Below, piece by piece: positions 52,998 to 63,962 of a stretch of DNA of 64,000 nt. The stretch's first letter is position 1, and each line of letters begins with the position of its first letter. Below the pieces are notes generated by a model that saw nothing but the letters and a program-made list of their open reading frames with translations, was not told where the DNA came from and searched no databases. The stretch is from assembly GCA_032358255.1 (NCBI GenBank), contig JAULBX010027385.1, positions 154,034 through 218,033 of the forward strand. Direction: 5' to 3'. A program made the position numbers and the translations under genes. The stretch is from Heterotrichella gracilis. Its lineage: Eukaryota; Sar; Xanthophyceae; Tribonematales; Xanthonemataceae.

Positions 52998-55900
52998 CTA
53001 GAACTCCACCAGTGGACTGCCAGCCACATCCATTGCCATAATGGTGATCACAGAAGCACCAGAAACGACACTTGCCTGCACAATGTTGCCTGTATGTCGG
53101 CCGGCCAGCCTATGAACAGGGTGGCCACCCCTGGCAGCATCCCACAGGCACAGCTGGCCTGTGGCCTCGTCCCCAAAGGCGTACGCCGAGTTGCGCGATG
53201 CAGCGAACGTGCCACGTGTCATCACCGCGCTGCTGCAGTGGCCGCCAGCCTGGAGCGTGCAGCGCCAGGCGGAGCCATTGCTGCAAAGGAGGGGTGCCAG
53301 TGAGCTGCCATCAAAATGATGCGTTGCTGTTGGTGGGTCCCTGGGGCTGCCAACCCTCAGATGATGGGGTATGTGCAGGGAAAAAGGCCCCGTGCTTTAT
53401 TTCTATTCACCAATTTTAGAAATTTTCTCATTTTCCTATTTACAATTTTTTCCCCCTGACATTGAAAATGGATTTAGAAGCAGACCGTTGCTGCATGGGG
53501 ACGATGGCTTGGCGCTAAAGTGCCATGGGAGGCCATTGGGAGCGTGGGCATTTGCGGGCGACATGGGCAAGGATTCAGGCCCACTGTGGGTGCACATTGC
53601 AGGCGTGCAGGTCCTCACCTGCATGGCTCCCGCTCAAACAGCCTGTGGCATGCCTCTTGGTAGGAGGTGGCCTTGAAGGACATCATCACTGAACCTCTGC
53701 CCTCATCCACAGTAAGGCTCTCGCAGGGGCCCTGGCCGCTGGCAACAACCTCGGCCTGTGGATCCCACAACCAGATGAATCACGACAAGATTTGGGTACA
53801 TGTTTGCGCCTTTGCGCATCCCCTTCCTTGCCGCAATCCCCGCATGTGCCACAATGCACCCATGCCTTTGCTGCCGCTACATTGAGTTGACCATCAGGCA
53901 TCAATGCGATGATGATATACTACCCCAGGTTCTGCATGTTGCAGACTGCCATTTGATGTTTGCCAATCAGTCTCCTGAGCCTACATGCCACCAATGGCAC
54001 AGCCCCGCCCCCTCCCGAAGACAGGTCACCCACAGCAAACACTGTGTCACCGTGCCTTCCATCCGGCCCCACCTGCAGTTGCTCAGAGCCACCCTCTGCC
54101 TCGCCCCAGCAGCAGGCTTCAGACACTGAGGCAGTGAGCAGCCGGCACCCGCCCCACACCCCACCACCTGCATGCATCCATCATATGGCCAATCAGATGC
54201 AGTCACATAGGATATCACATGCCAATCACATGCAACTATATGGCTAATGATAGCAGCCACATGGCCCATCAGAGCAGCATCCGTGGAGTACAGGACACGA
54301 TACCAGCACCCTCCACCCCGCGCAGGAAGGAAGTTCATGACCTCCCAAGCTTGGCCATGCCCGTTCAACTCAGGGGAGTTGAGAATCTAGTGAAGGAAGG
54401 TAGTTCATGATCTCCCAAGCTTGGCCATGCCCGTTCAAGCATTCCCGTGACTTCCCCAGCGCCCCCGCACCTGCCTCCCCCCTGGGCAGCGCCACCAGCG
54501 TGTGGATGGCGTGGCTGGCATGCAGGGGCGTGCGGTGCGTGGCCACTGGGGCGCAGCAGTTGCGCAGGTCGTACAGCGCGACAGCACCGTTGCGCAGACC
54601 GGCGTACACCTGCAGCGAGTTGGTGATGGGAACATGTGAATTGTAGAAGATCATTGCACTGGCAGAAGAATGTTCCTTGAGGATTGTAGAAAAAGGGAGC
54701 GCAACTGAGACCATATCGAGAAAACCATTGGTGAAATGCGCCATCACTGGGGCACGCATGGCACTGTAATGGCTACACTGCAATGACCACAATCGCAATC
54801 CATGTCAGCACCACCACGATCAGGCCCAACTGCTGCTAGCGCTGGAATACGGTGACTGAGCCCCCGCCCGCCGCCCCACCTGACGATCATTGACTGGGTC
54901 CCACCCGCAGCTCCACGTGGGCGCCTCCCCCCCCAGCTGCGCCACCACCGCGTGGCTGCCCACCTCAACCAGCAGCGCGGGGCCGGTGCTGGCGGCAAGC
55001 AGGCAGCGGCGGCGCGCGGGACACAGCCGCACCTCGCGCACCACCCCTTGCAGGGAGGGCAGGCGGATGAGGGAGGGGGCGTCGGGGGCCAGCAGGCTGA
55101 GCTGCGGGTGGGTGGGTGGGAGAGGGGGGTGAGTGGGTGGGGGGGGAGGAAGGGGGTCATGCGGTTAAAGACAAAGCTGGGTGGGGAAGACTGTGCATTT
55201 GCAACCTTTGATCCTACTGGTGAAGTGCATGTGTCGCAGGTAGGCGGTGATGCAAAGTTGTAAAATACATATGTGCAGCGATGACGGGTATTGTGCCACA
55301 TGTCGAGCCCCAGGTGCAGGCACAACTGGCTCATCAGCAGCCAGCCTACAGAATGGGTTACCCATTTTCTTTGCATGCAGAAAAGTGTAAATTTTCATTT
55401 CCTCTTCATATCGCTCAAAATCGGAAAACTGAGAAATCGAATTACATGCATATTCATTGACTAGCACTTAACAGGTGCTTGTCCCTCACCTTCCTGATTT
55501 GTTGGCTCCAAGTCAGGCTCTCCCCCACCAGCAGCAGGGCAGAGGGCACATCCCAGTCCATGCAGCGGGCGGACTGTGGAGAAAGTGGGGTGCATTGGAT
55601 TGGTGCACGCGGGCATGGCACGGCTCACTAGTATGGGTGCATGGGGGATGTTATCACATGCAAAAACTGTGTCAGCAAAATGTGCAGTGCATCTGGTTTG
55701 CAAACTGCATGCATTCGTAGTTTACTTCCCTTGGAGAGGCTGCTGTAACTTGTAGCAGTCGGTGCATGGCCTGGTGGGACACTGCGCATGCACATGCGAT
55801 GCATTGTGTGGCGCTCACCTGCACAGCAACATGGTGCTGGAATAGGTACTCCCCCACGCTGCCAACAGCCTCCACCTCCCTTGGACGCGACCGGCTGGCT

Positions 55901-57527
55901 TCCCGACCCCCGCCCGACCCCCTGCCCTCAACATCCACCGCACTCTGCTGACCACCCCACTCCCTGTCTGATGGCCGCTGAGCACCGCCATGTGGCAGCG
56001 GCAAGCACTGGCCTGGTGGCAATTGGCCAGGTGGCATCTGAGTGGCACCGCAATGTGGCTGCCAACCTGGCATCCCCACCCCTGCACCTGACATGGTGGC
56101 GCTGCCTGTCTCTCGGTCCCAGTTGTTGATGGTCAGGGTGGAGGCTGGGAGGCTGGGCTGTGCCCCGGTGGGTGCCAGCTGCACGTGGTAGCTGCTGCCG
56201 TGGACTGGCTGTGGGTGTGGGTGTGAGTGTGGCTGCGGGTGACTGTGGTGGGAGGTGGATGGCTCCGCAAAGACCTCACCAGCTTGCATAGGCGGTGGTT
56301 GCTGCTGCTGCTGCGGGTGCTGCTGCTGCTGCTGGGGCAGTGGCCTTGCGGGATGGGCGGGTGGCTGTTGTGGCTGGAAAGAGGAGGGGATCCCCCGCCG
56401 AAAGGCAGTGTCGGAGTCATGTTGTCCCCACACCCTGCCATGTGCACTGGCAGCTTCTTGGTGGCCTGGCGCTGCCCACCTCCCGGTGCAGGCATGGCCC
56501 TGGCCAGGGCGATGCGAGTTTTGGACCATCGTGTGCTGAGGGTAGAGGCCCAATGGCACTTGCTGGCAGTGCAGCGGTTGCCCGTTGGGCCCGACTATTG
56601 ACAGGGAGGTGGCTGGCCCAACAGGGTACGGCACCACCCCGCTCACTCGCGTCATGGCGTGCCCTGCAGACCAATGCCATGGGCGTCAGCGCAAGCCGTC
56701 TCTGACTGCTGGCGCTACGGATGTGTTCAAACCAGCGCCCAAGGGCAACAAGTCAACTGGTGCAGTACGCTACCTTGCACTGTAGGTGGTGGTGCAGGGT
56801 TCTGCATGGTTGCCAACCGCTCCCGCTCCCTCTCTTTCTTCAGCTTCTGCACGCACACCACCAGAGCTTTATATCAGCACAGAGCCTCGTAGCACTCAGC
56901 ACGCAGCCTGCAAGTGTTTGAGGACCAGCCCGCAGCATTGACTTGCCTCCAGCGACGCTGACAAGCGCTTGACCTCTGCTTGGAGCTTCCTCTTGTCCCC
57001 CTCCAGCCGCTCCTTCTGCTTTTTCTCCTGGTTCAGCGCATTGTAGTACGTCTCCACCTCTGAGTTGTCCACCGCGCTCAGCCGTTGGACATAGTGCTTC
57101 CGCAGGTCTGACTCCCTGGCCTTGGTGTTGCACTGTGGGCACCGGGGGGTCTGCCTGATCCAGCGCGCAATGCAGGCCTTGCCAAAAAAGTGGCCGCACT
57201 GCAGTGAGGAGACCGCGTGGTCGCCAGAGGTAGTCCAGGGTTCCATGCAGATGCTGCACGAGCTGCCATCGTCGCCTGTGCCACAGGGGTGGGTGGGTGG
57301 GTGGGATGGGTGGGATGCAGCCAAGTGTGAGGATGTAACTACTCTGTACTGGGCAAATACGGTTTTGGCAAGCTCCATTGCAAGTGAAACCAGTTGGACG
57401 CACCTGCATCTGTTTCCTGTTCCAGTTTGCGCTTGGAAGTGGCAGCAACTGTTTCAGGTTCACTGTCTTCAATAACAATCACCGCACTCTTCTCAGCCTC
57501 TTCTGTTGAGTCGCTCAATGTAGACAT
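52998..57527 (-). CDS. RFWD3: RFWD3-type RING and WD-repeat E3 ubiquitin ligase
   Basis: RFWD3 ubiquitylates RPA and RAD51 at damaged replication forks and is needed for interstrand-crosslink repair; nuclear. Ten exons in gene order, 776 aa (human 774): 57527-57404, 57275-56947, 56846-56774, 56663-55819, 55573-55490, 55101-54880, 54609-54471, 54167-54073, 53755-53619, 53280-52998. RING: CSICMEPWTTSGDHAVSS, CGHFFGKACIARWI, CPQC (residues 48-89), including the CGHxFG variant typical of RFWD3. A Lys/Glu-rich coiled coil follows (EKKQKERLEGDKRKLQAEVK). The long fourth exon is Gln/His/Pro-rich linker. WD repeats end the protein: VYAGLRNGAVALYDLRN and GDEATGQLCLWDAARG. The intron after exon 2 appears to use a GC donor (gaggcaagt). 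It diverges from an orphan gene at 58377. Confidence 0.92.
54336..54442 (-). repeat. Direct repeat after the donor of RFWD3 exon 7
   Basis: gttcatgacctcccaagctt plus ggccatgcccgttcaactc (about 54336-54371) recurs with one or two mismatches at about 54404-54440, just downstream (gene orientation) of the exon 7 donor at 54470. Both copies are intronic, so this is donor-proximal intron duplication without exon sequence. Confidence 0.85.
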
Positions 57528-58376
57528 CCTGCAGTGAATGCTGCCGAGCTTGGATGAGAAAACCAACACTCAGTGAGTCACTCAGTGGTTCCCAGAGCAG
57601 TTTGCAGCTCCCATCTTGATTACTGGATTCTCAACACCCTGTTGACCACACCCCGTGCGCTGCTAGGCTGAAGAACCAGGCGGCCACAGCCCTACTGTGG
57701 GGTGTCTGACATTAAAAGGAGCGCAAACTCAAGAGGTTAGTGAACTTGCCCTCACAGCGTTTTGCAGCGGGCTGGTGTAGGCACCAAACTCGATTCATGG
57801 GGGTGCCCAGGCAAGTTTTTGATACAGCATCGTTCACGCTCACCACTTCCACTATAACCAAGCTCAAACCAAGGCGAGGCTATTGCAAGCCAACCGCAAC
57901 AAAACTTAATGTTAACAGCAAGAAAATTGGGCGCACCAATGCATGCAACCCAAACTTTGGGCCAAAGCTTTTAACCGTTAAGTTATCGCCTAGTATACTT
58001 CCCCTAGGGTTTCAAACTGTCAGATAAGGGTTTGCCAAATCTGCTAGCAAGCCTTGGCCAAGATCGAAGTAAACGGCACATATGTTCCTTCAAAGAGGCG
58101 TAGAAAGCCAGAAAGCACAGCAATCGTCCTTTGCGTTATCCCTTTTGAAGGTTTTCTTGTCCGTATTGAGTTGTTAGCTTGGACCAAGTCTTCATGCCCC
58201 ACACGCAGCATGTGAAAAAGGACTTGTGTTGGCAAGCACTCTTGTTCTAATATCACTCTTCAGTACTGCTTTTTAAAGTTCGTAGCCTCTTTTTGTAAAA
58301 GCCTCGTGTTCATCTTTGTCCCCGAGTGACTGCACAAGTCTTCACAACCCTCTGAAGGCTCCATCAGGGGACTGAA
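57528..58376. promoter_or_regulatory. Shared upstream region of RFWD3 (-) and an orphan gene (+)
   Basis: Head-to-head starts 849 nt apart. One open frame (57740-58027, +) has no support. No known element recognised. Confidence 0.4.
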
Positions 58377-59355
58377 ATGGGGCGAGTGCGTGTTCACGCC
58401 CACCAACTTCTCGACGAGGGACGACCGTGTGCAGCTGACACCTTTACTGTCTACTCAGATTCCATGGAACTTGACCAACCTACAGTTGTCCCACGTAGCA
58501 GCCACAGAGATGCTCAGCTGTCATGTTCGACCGACCAGCTGACCAACATGATGGCAAGTTGCCTGGAGACTTTCGCAGTCAACAGCAACCAAGTTGTTCT
58601 GCACCATCAACTAAAGGAATTTCTGTGCTCTTCGGGCTCCAGGTAATAGTAACTATGAGGTGCCAAGCAGTTGTTGTACCACTGGGTGTCATGCACTCAC
58701 CTCCTGCTCTTCCCACAGTGACATGCAGCAGCAGAAGTGCTTGTTTGAGGTGGCAATGGTGGCGCTCGTTGAAGGCGGACACTTGACAAGACACGGTCAA
58801 GGCAACTGGGCTGCGTACACGGTATGGCACGTCTTGCACTCGAGTTACTGGGCACCTTTTTGGCTGTCAAAAGTATGTAGACTTACCCACTGGCGAACCC
58901 CTGCAGGCCAATGCCAACTTGCTGCGACAGCATTCGACACCGGAGACATCAAGTCATCACAGGGACAGCCTGTCTTTCTCCAGTGACAAGTTCATGTTCA
59001 CGAAACGCTCTGTCCCTGTCAAACCACTGCTGGAGGGCTGGAGCTCAGGCAACAAGTCTCCTGGTGTTGCACAGCGGGGTTTGAAACTCAGGAAAGGTAT
59101 GTTCAAACCTTAACAGTCTTTTGCACAAACATTGTTCGCTGTCAGTGGGAGGAGTCTATTCTGTGCCTCCCAGGACTGAACGCTGTGGCATGTGGCACTG
59201 CACTAAGCCTTTGTTCCACCCCCTACTGTGCAGGACTGGGTCTGAGTAAAAACGCTCTCAAGAGGCAAATGAGCGAGTCTTTGCCGCCCTGTGATCAGCT
59301 GCGAGCAACAAAAAAGTGCAAAGTTGCACTTGTTCAAGACCCAATGCTGGAGTGA
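58377..59355 (+). CDS. Orphan protein, possibly nuclear
   Basis: Not recognised. Four exons with good splice sites and a continuous frame: 58377-58642, 58719-58821, 58907-59096, 59234-59355; 226 aa. The N-terminal half has a mildly hydrophobic helical region (CLFEVAMVALVEGGHLTRHG) after a stretch rich in Thr, Ser and Gln; the C-terminal half is Ser-rich and basic (SSHHRDSLSFSSDKFMFTKR, KLRKGLGLSKNALKRQ, ATKKCKVAL), consistent with nuclear localisation and phosphorylation. No signal peptide or membrane span. It shares an upstream region with RFWD3. A TGTAA at 59770-59774 lies 415 nt past the stop. No exon-edge copies in its short introns. The four-exon frame makes a real gene likely; function unknown. 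Confidence 0.6.
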
Positions 59356-60856
59356 ACACGAAAGGGCTGGCGGTGGCAGGAGATAGCGGTAGCTGGGCAG
59401 TCTCCTAGCAATTGGATGGGGCAGGGTACCTAGGTGTTTTAGAAGGAAGTTCATTTATGATTTTTGGTGGTGGCAGGGTCGCTGGACAGGTGTACCATTT
59501 TCCCCTGTCACGCCTCAGCAGAGTACTGCGAGGGGGATTCAATGAACGTTATCAGTGTCGGGGCAGTTCCCCTTTGCAGAAAAACGAATTAGGGTAGTGG
59601 CACAACAACTTGCTCGCTATAAGGAGTCTCTGAGGGGACGTGGATGGGCCCTTGAGAACGTATATTAGGACTGTGAACTTTGCAATTCTTACCCGGACAA
59701 GGGTTTCCAATTCTTGTTTATGTGAACGTCTCCTTCACCTACTAGTAGTACTACAGCAAATGTGGGGAATGTAAAATAGGTTTGATACTGTTCAGGTTAC
59801 TAGCTTCTCCACTCCGATGCATGGCTCCTTGGGCCTCCCATCTGAACCACGACCAGCCCTATATCTTATTGTAATAGAGGGGACACGGAAGTACGACGCC
59901 ACAGGAGCATCTTAATGTCATGCGCACAATCTCAACAGAGCTGGGACAAGCCTTCAGGTTGAGAGCTGTCCATGGAACCAAGCTGTGCAAGATTGTACTC
60001 CATGTATATTTGATTTCAATTTAAATGAATATACTTTCAACCTTGACTTCCGTGTCCCACGTAATATGAATAGTCTCCCCTGGATGCCATGTGGCGGATT
60101 GTCAGAAAACCTCACGTTTCGTCTCGCCTCGCGGACTTTGTAGGCGCGCACCTCGCACCTTGCTTCGCCTTGTAAAGTTTGTTCAGGCTATAATGCACAC
60201 CGATTGCTTTCACTTCACGTTCATATACCGTTTTTGTGCCACTTGCAGACTATCTACTGTTGCTTGTGTGCTTGAGAGTCTTGAGTCTGCCTTCTGTTGC
60301 CTACTAGTATTCGTTTTCGACTTCAGTGTTGTTGCACGCCTGTTGCGATCTTCAAGCTGTCACTTTCAAGCCAGTCCAATAAACCGGCTGCCTCGATATC
60401 TTCCAAAGCCAACCCCGCACCGTACTTGCAGGTGTGTATCGGCCAACTCCGTCCTGCTTGGCACAAACATGCGTCTGCATGCCACTTCGGGTTGCCGCGC
60501 GCACCCATGCAACCTCGCCACTTGTAGCGCCTCCGCGGCTCCTGCTGTCTTCAAACCTCGTGCATCTAACGAGTGAAACTCTCTGCCCTTCTTGCAGGCC
60601 TTCCTGGTGGGTTAATAGCAAGCTGCAACAGGCTGGACCCGGCCCTCCTTCACCTCACCGTTCTGGCTCGGGTGTGTGTGAAACCGGCTGGCTGGACGCA
60701 CAACCGCGGGTGTATCCTAACACCGGCTTGACTAAATTTCTTCTCCACTGTTTCCGCTCGTGGGCGGGGGAGATTGATCTGCAGAGGCACAGGCCGTGAC
60801 CATCAAACACCACGATACCAAGCCGAACCCGAATCGCCCTATTGGCAGGCAGCACC
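59356..60856 (+). other. Intergenic and probable leader of the secreted-protein gene
   Basis: About 1.5 kb without supported coding sequence. A 161-codon frame at 60091-60576 has composition typical of chance frames. A 13-bp inverted pair (gggacacggaagt at 59880-59892; acttccgtgtccc at 60046-60058) brackets an AT-rich 150 nt, possibly a degraded small foldback element. Confidence 0.4.
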
Positions 60857-62199
60857 ATGGTTCGCACAAGCACAGGTCGCCACAGCACGTGGGTGCTGGT
60901 GGTGGCTTTCTTGGCGTACTTGACAATAGCAGGTGAGGCCACAACCGTCCGCCCACTGTTCCTTGCTTATTGGTTTTGCTCACTCAACTGCCCATCTTTT
61001 GCCACCCACTTCCCAAGTTCACTCCCGCAGCAAACTTGTCACCAGGCAAACACTAAACCCGGCTTGTGTCTGCTGTTATGTAGGCGCTGCGCCACCCAAC
61101 AGCATGATCACCAACGCCAAGACGCCTGTCGTGACAGCGCCAGCCAAACCTTCTGCCAAGTTCCCAGTGCCCAACGCCCCAGTGGTGACCCTCTCACAGT
61201 GGGGAGTCAGCTCGGTCAAGGTCAGCTGGACGCCACCCACCAACCTGGTCCCAGGCCAGCAGATGGTCCTTTATAAGATCGGTGTTGGCTGCAACCCCAT
61301 GATGGGCGGTGCTGGGTGCGTCATGTCGCCTCCCCTCCCAGTGAACTACAGCAGCTTTGTGATGACGGGCATCGAGGGCGGCACCAAGCCCACCTTCTAC
61401 GTGATTGGCCGTGACAACAGGGGCCAGAGGTCTGTCCCAGGAAACTCCACTGGCTTGGAAGTCGTAGGTACGTCAAGGACGGGACACTCGACTTTGTGCA
61501 CCGTATGTCCCCGGCATTACATTTGTGCAGCATGTATGCGGGTCTCCTAAGGGTTTGCAATTGGGATTGCTATGCTTTCTGCCATCCTTACTCCTGTTCC
61601 ACCCCCTGCAGGTGAGCTTGGCCCCCCCGCCATGTGCCGCGTGTCCCTCCAGCAGGGCAAGTGGGTTGTCAAGTTTGCAAACCCCAAGAAGGGTATGGTC
61701 AAGGGCACCAAGATCAAGTACTGGCGCATCTTCTGCCAGAGCGGCAACGGCAGCCTGCGCCTGAGCCAGTGCAAAGCACACTTCTGCGGAGGCTTCAACG
61801 AGAAGGGATACTGCCCGTAAGTACAGCTGTTATGTGCTGCACAACACACCACATGCCCTGGCCAGAAACCGCGCAGTTTGTGGAGCTTGCATGCAGTGCA
61901 TAGGCAAGGGCGGCTTGGAAGCACTGGTGGTGTTTAGTTCTAGGCCACTTCAGCTGTTATGGCTATGGACTTGAGAGCAAAATATTGGGTCACTGCTGCT
62001 GAGCGCAAGGGGCATGTTGCAAAGAAAGTGCTCGATTCCTCGGTGCTGAGCTTGCGTATTTGTGTGCAGGGATAACACCGCCAAGTTCACCGAGATGGAG
62101 CCCTATGGCCGCTACAAGTTCTGCTGCCAGGCCTGGGATGGGCTGAACAGGTCCAGCAAGCACTGCGCACCAATCGTGAGCGCCAACGTGGCCAAGTGA
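60857..62199 (+). CDS. Secreted protein with two possible fibronectin-III-like domains
   Basis: Probable extracellular or cell-wall-associated protein. Four exons: 60857-60932, 61084-61467, 61612-61816, 62070-62199; 264 aa. The start encodes a signal peptide: basic n-region MVRTSTGRHST, hydrophobic WVLVVAFLAYLTIAG, with cleavage likely just after (GAAPPNS). Mature part: a linker rich in Ala/Pro/Lys/Thr (TPVVTAPAKPSAKFPVPNAP), then a beta-rich block with VKVSWTPPTNLVPGQQMVLY and TFYVIGRDNRGQRSVPG, which reads like a fibronectin type III strand pattern, and a second block ending in YGRYKFCCQAWDGLNRSS, also FN3-like, with several cysteines that could form disulfides. Frame and splice sites are consistent. 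The domain call is by pattern only; no enzyme motif is seen. Confidence 0.7.
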
Positions 62200-63347
62200 G
62201 GCGGAGGGCAGGGAGCTTTCCTTTTTCTGTTTTACAACTGCTTTGTGTTGCTGCATAAATGTCCCAAGGGGCCTGGGGAGGCAAGAATGGGAGGGGATGG
62301 GAGGGTAGAGCTTATGTAGAACGGGGATCGTGTGTGCGTGGTATGGGTTGATGGCTCGCCGCATGTCCCCTTTTGGAATTTGCAAAAGACTGAATCTTTG
62401 GTTAGGAGGCCAGAACTTTGGTCAAACTAATAGTATGTTTCCGCCATGGTGGCCATTTTTAATGCTGGTGACTGTTATGATGGGCTTTTCTTACTCTTGG
62501 TACTTGGGACCCAGCCTCTCTCGCAGCCACGCCGTCTCTTGGTAAGGCGCTAGTCGAGTTTCTAAGATTCATACCAGCAATCTGGCTACAATCAGACAAA
62601 GTGTACGCATACATTGAATGCAGTCTCGCATAGCTGCACATTTACAAATACATATGTATTGCATGAACCGCCCGTCCCATCATGCATGCATGTACCTTCT
62701 TGTCACTCTGTGAGAGTCAAGCACTGCTGTTGTGACTGCATCATTGAGGCTATGGCACAATGTTTATTTCTGCAGCCAGCAGCCGCTGCATTGCATCAGG
62801 AGCTTGATGAGCTGCCAGATTTGCACTACATGTTCGTTGGATTTCAAGATTTGGCACTGCCCGTGACTGGCAGTTGCAGCTGCGAATTCAATTTATGCAG
62901 TGTATGGTAATAAACAACCCCACATGGATATCATTACAATTGATCAACCAGTAATCGCTTACCAAAAGTAATTCCAAAATGTGACAGTCACTGTTTCAAA
63001 ATGGTAGCCAAAACATTGTGAGATCTGGAGTTTTAAGATCGTCCAAGATCGTCCAAGATGTCTGCCAAAACTTCCTCGATGCCGTTGGGCCTACATGCCA
63101 CGTTTAGTGTCTTCGCTCACAAACAACAGTTACTGGTTTGAAACAACATGGGCATGCTTGCATCGATGCAGGCCAGCCCCGCCTATCAAGGCACCTGGGC
63201 TGCCATCATGCATGCCAGGCGTGCAAGCCTGTGGGCTTTCATAAACTGCTATCGCAATGTAGTGGCCAACCTCCAGCGCTCCCAGGTTCGTCAACTTTGG
63301 CCGAGCAAACCCTAAACCCTAAAACCCTAAAACTCTAACACCCTAGA
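62200..63347. other. Intergenic, between convergent genes
   Basis: About 1.15 kb. No supported coding region in the left part. The right end holds a telomere-like tract and an exon-edge copy belonging to the next gene, so that gene may extend into this interval. Confidence 0.4.
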
Positions 63348-63397
63348 CTATACTTTGGGCAGTGTTGTGGCCAGCCTCCAGCGCTCCCATGTGTCAG
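63258..63397 (-). repeat. Exon-edge copy with telomere-like tract at the right-end gene
   Basis: The end of the exon at 63348-63527 (63368-63397; gene orientation gggagcgctggaggctggcc) recurs at 63258-63290. Between them the plus strand has caaaccctaaaccctaaaac (from 63306), i.e. tttagggtttag-type in gene orientation, downstream of the exon edge. Confidence 0.85.
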
Positions 63398-63962
63398 GCT
63401 TGCGCAGGATGGCCAGTGCCAGCGCCTGCTCCCTTCTGTGCCTGCTGGAGGACGTGGGCTTGGCGGGGTGGGGGTCAAGGGGGTCGCAGTCGGGGTGTGC
63501 AGGGGATGAGGAGGTGGTGGCTGCGTCCTGCGCAAGCGGGTGACAAATTGAGGGCGGTGACGTATACCCTTACTCCCTTTCCTTTTTCCTCTATTTTTAA
63601 CTAGAAAGGGTGGATGGGTACGGGGATTGACATGTGCCATGCATCTGCCCATCAATCGGCTATTGATTCATCCCCTGACACGCACACCCTACATCCAAAG
63701 CACGTGCAAGTGACCACAATAGCGCAGCTGCACTGTTGGTACCCATGCAAGTAAGTGACAGGTGCGCACACCTCCCCGCTGGGAGGCCTCTCCAGCCACT
63801 CCAGCAACAGCAGGTCGAGCGCGCGCTTCTCGTGGTTGCGTGTGAACGCCAGCCGCACACCCCCCTTCTGGCAGGCCACCATCTGGTGGAATGTGTGCGC
63901 AATGAGGCCCTCATACAGCTCCCCCAGGCTGGTGCAGGTTGCCACCAGGTGCTCGATCTCGG
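63348..63962 (-). CDS. 3' part of an unrecognised gene, continuing past the right edge
   Basis: Two exons in one frame: 63962-63772 (acceptor ctgcag before ccgagatc) and 63527-63348 ending in TAG. Encoded features: EIEHLVATCTSLGELYEGLI, HEKRALDLLLLEWLERPP, then a Pro/Ser-rich linker and REQALALAILRKPDTWERWR. Helical and charged; family not recognised. The C terminus is doubtful: the TAG sits in cccaaagtatagtctagggt, which could be a GTATAG splice donor, and the following TTTAGGG tract plus exon-edge copy is what is seen after real donors elsewhere in this window. If so, the protein continues into 62200-63257. The start lies outside the window. Confidence 0.55.

Noticed and set aside
60091-60576. 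161-codon open frame upstream of the secreted-protein gene
   Set aside because: Cys/Arg/Ser-rich chance-type composition, no conserved neighbours in frame; more likely leader or promoter.
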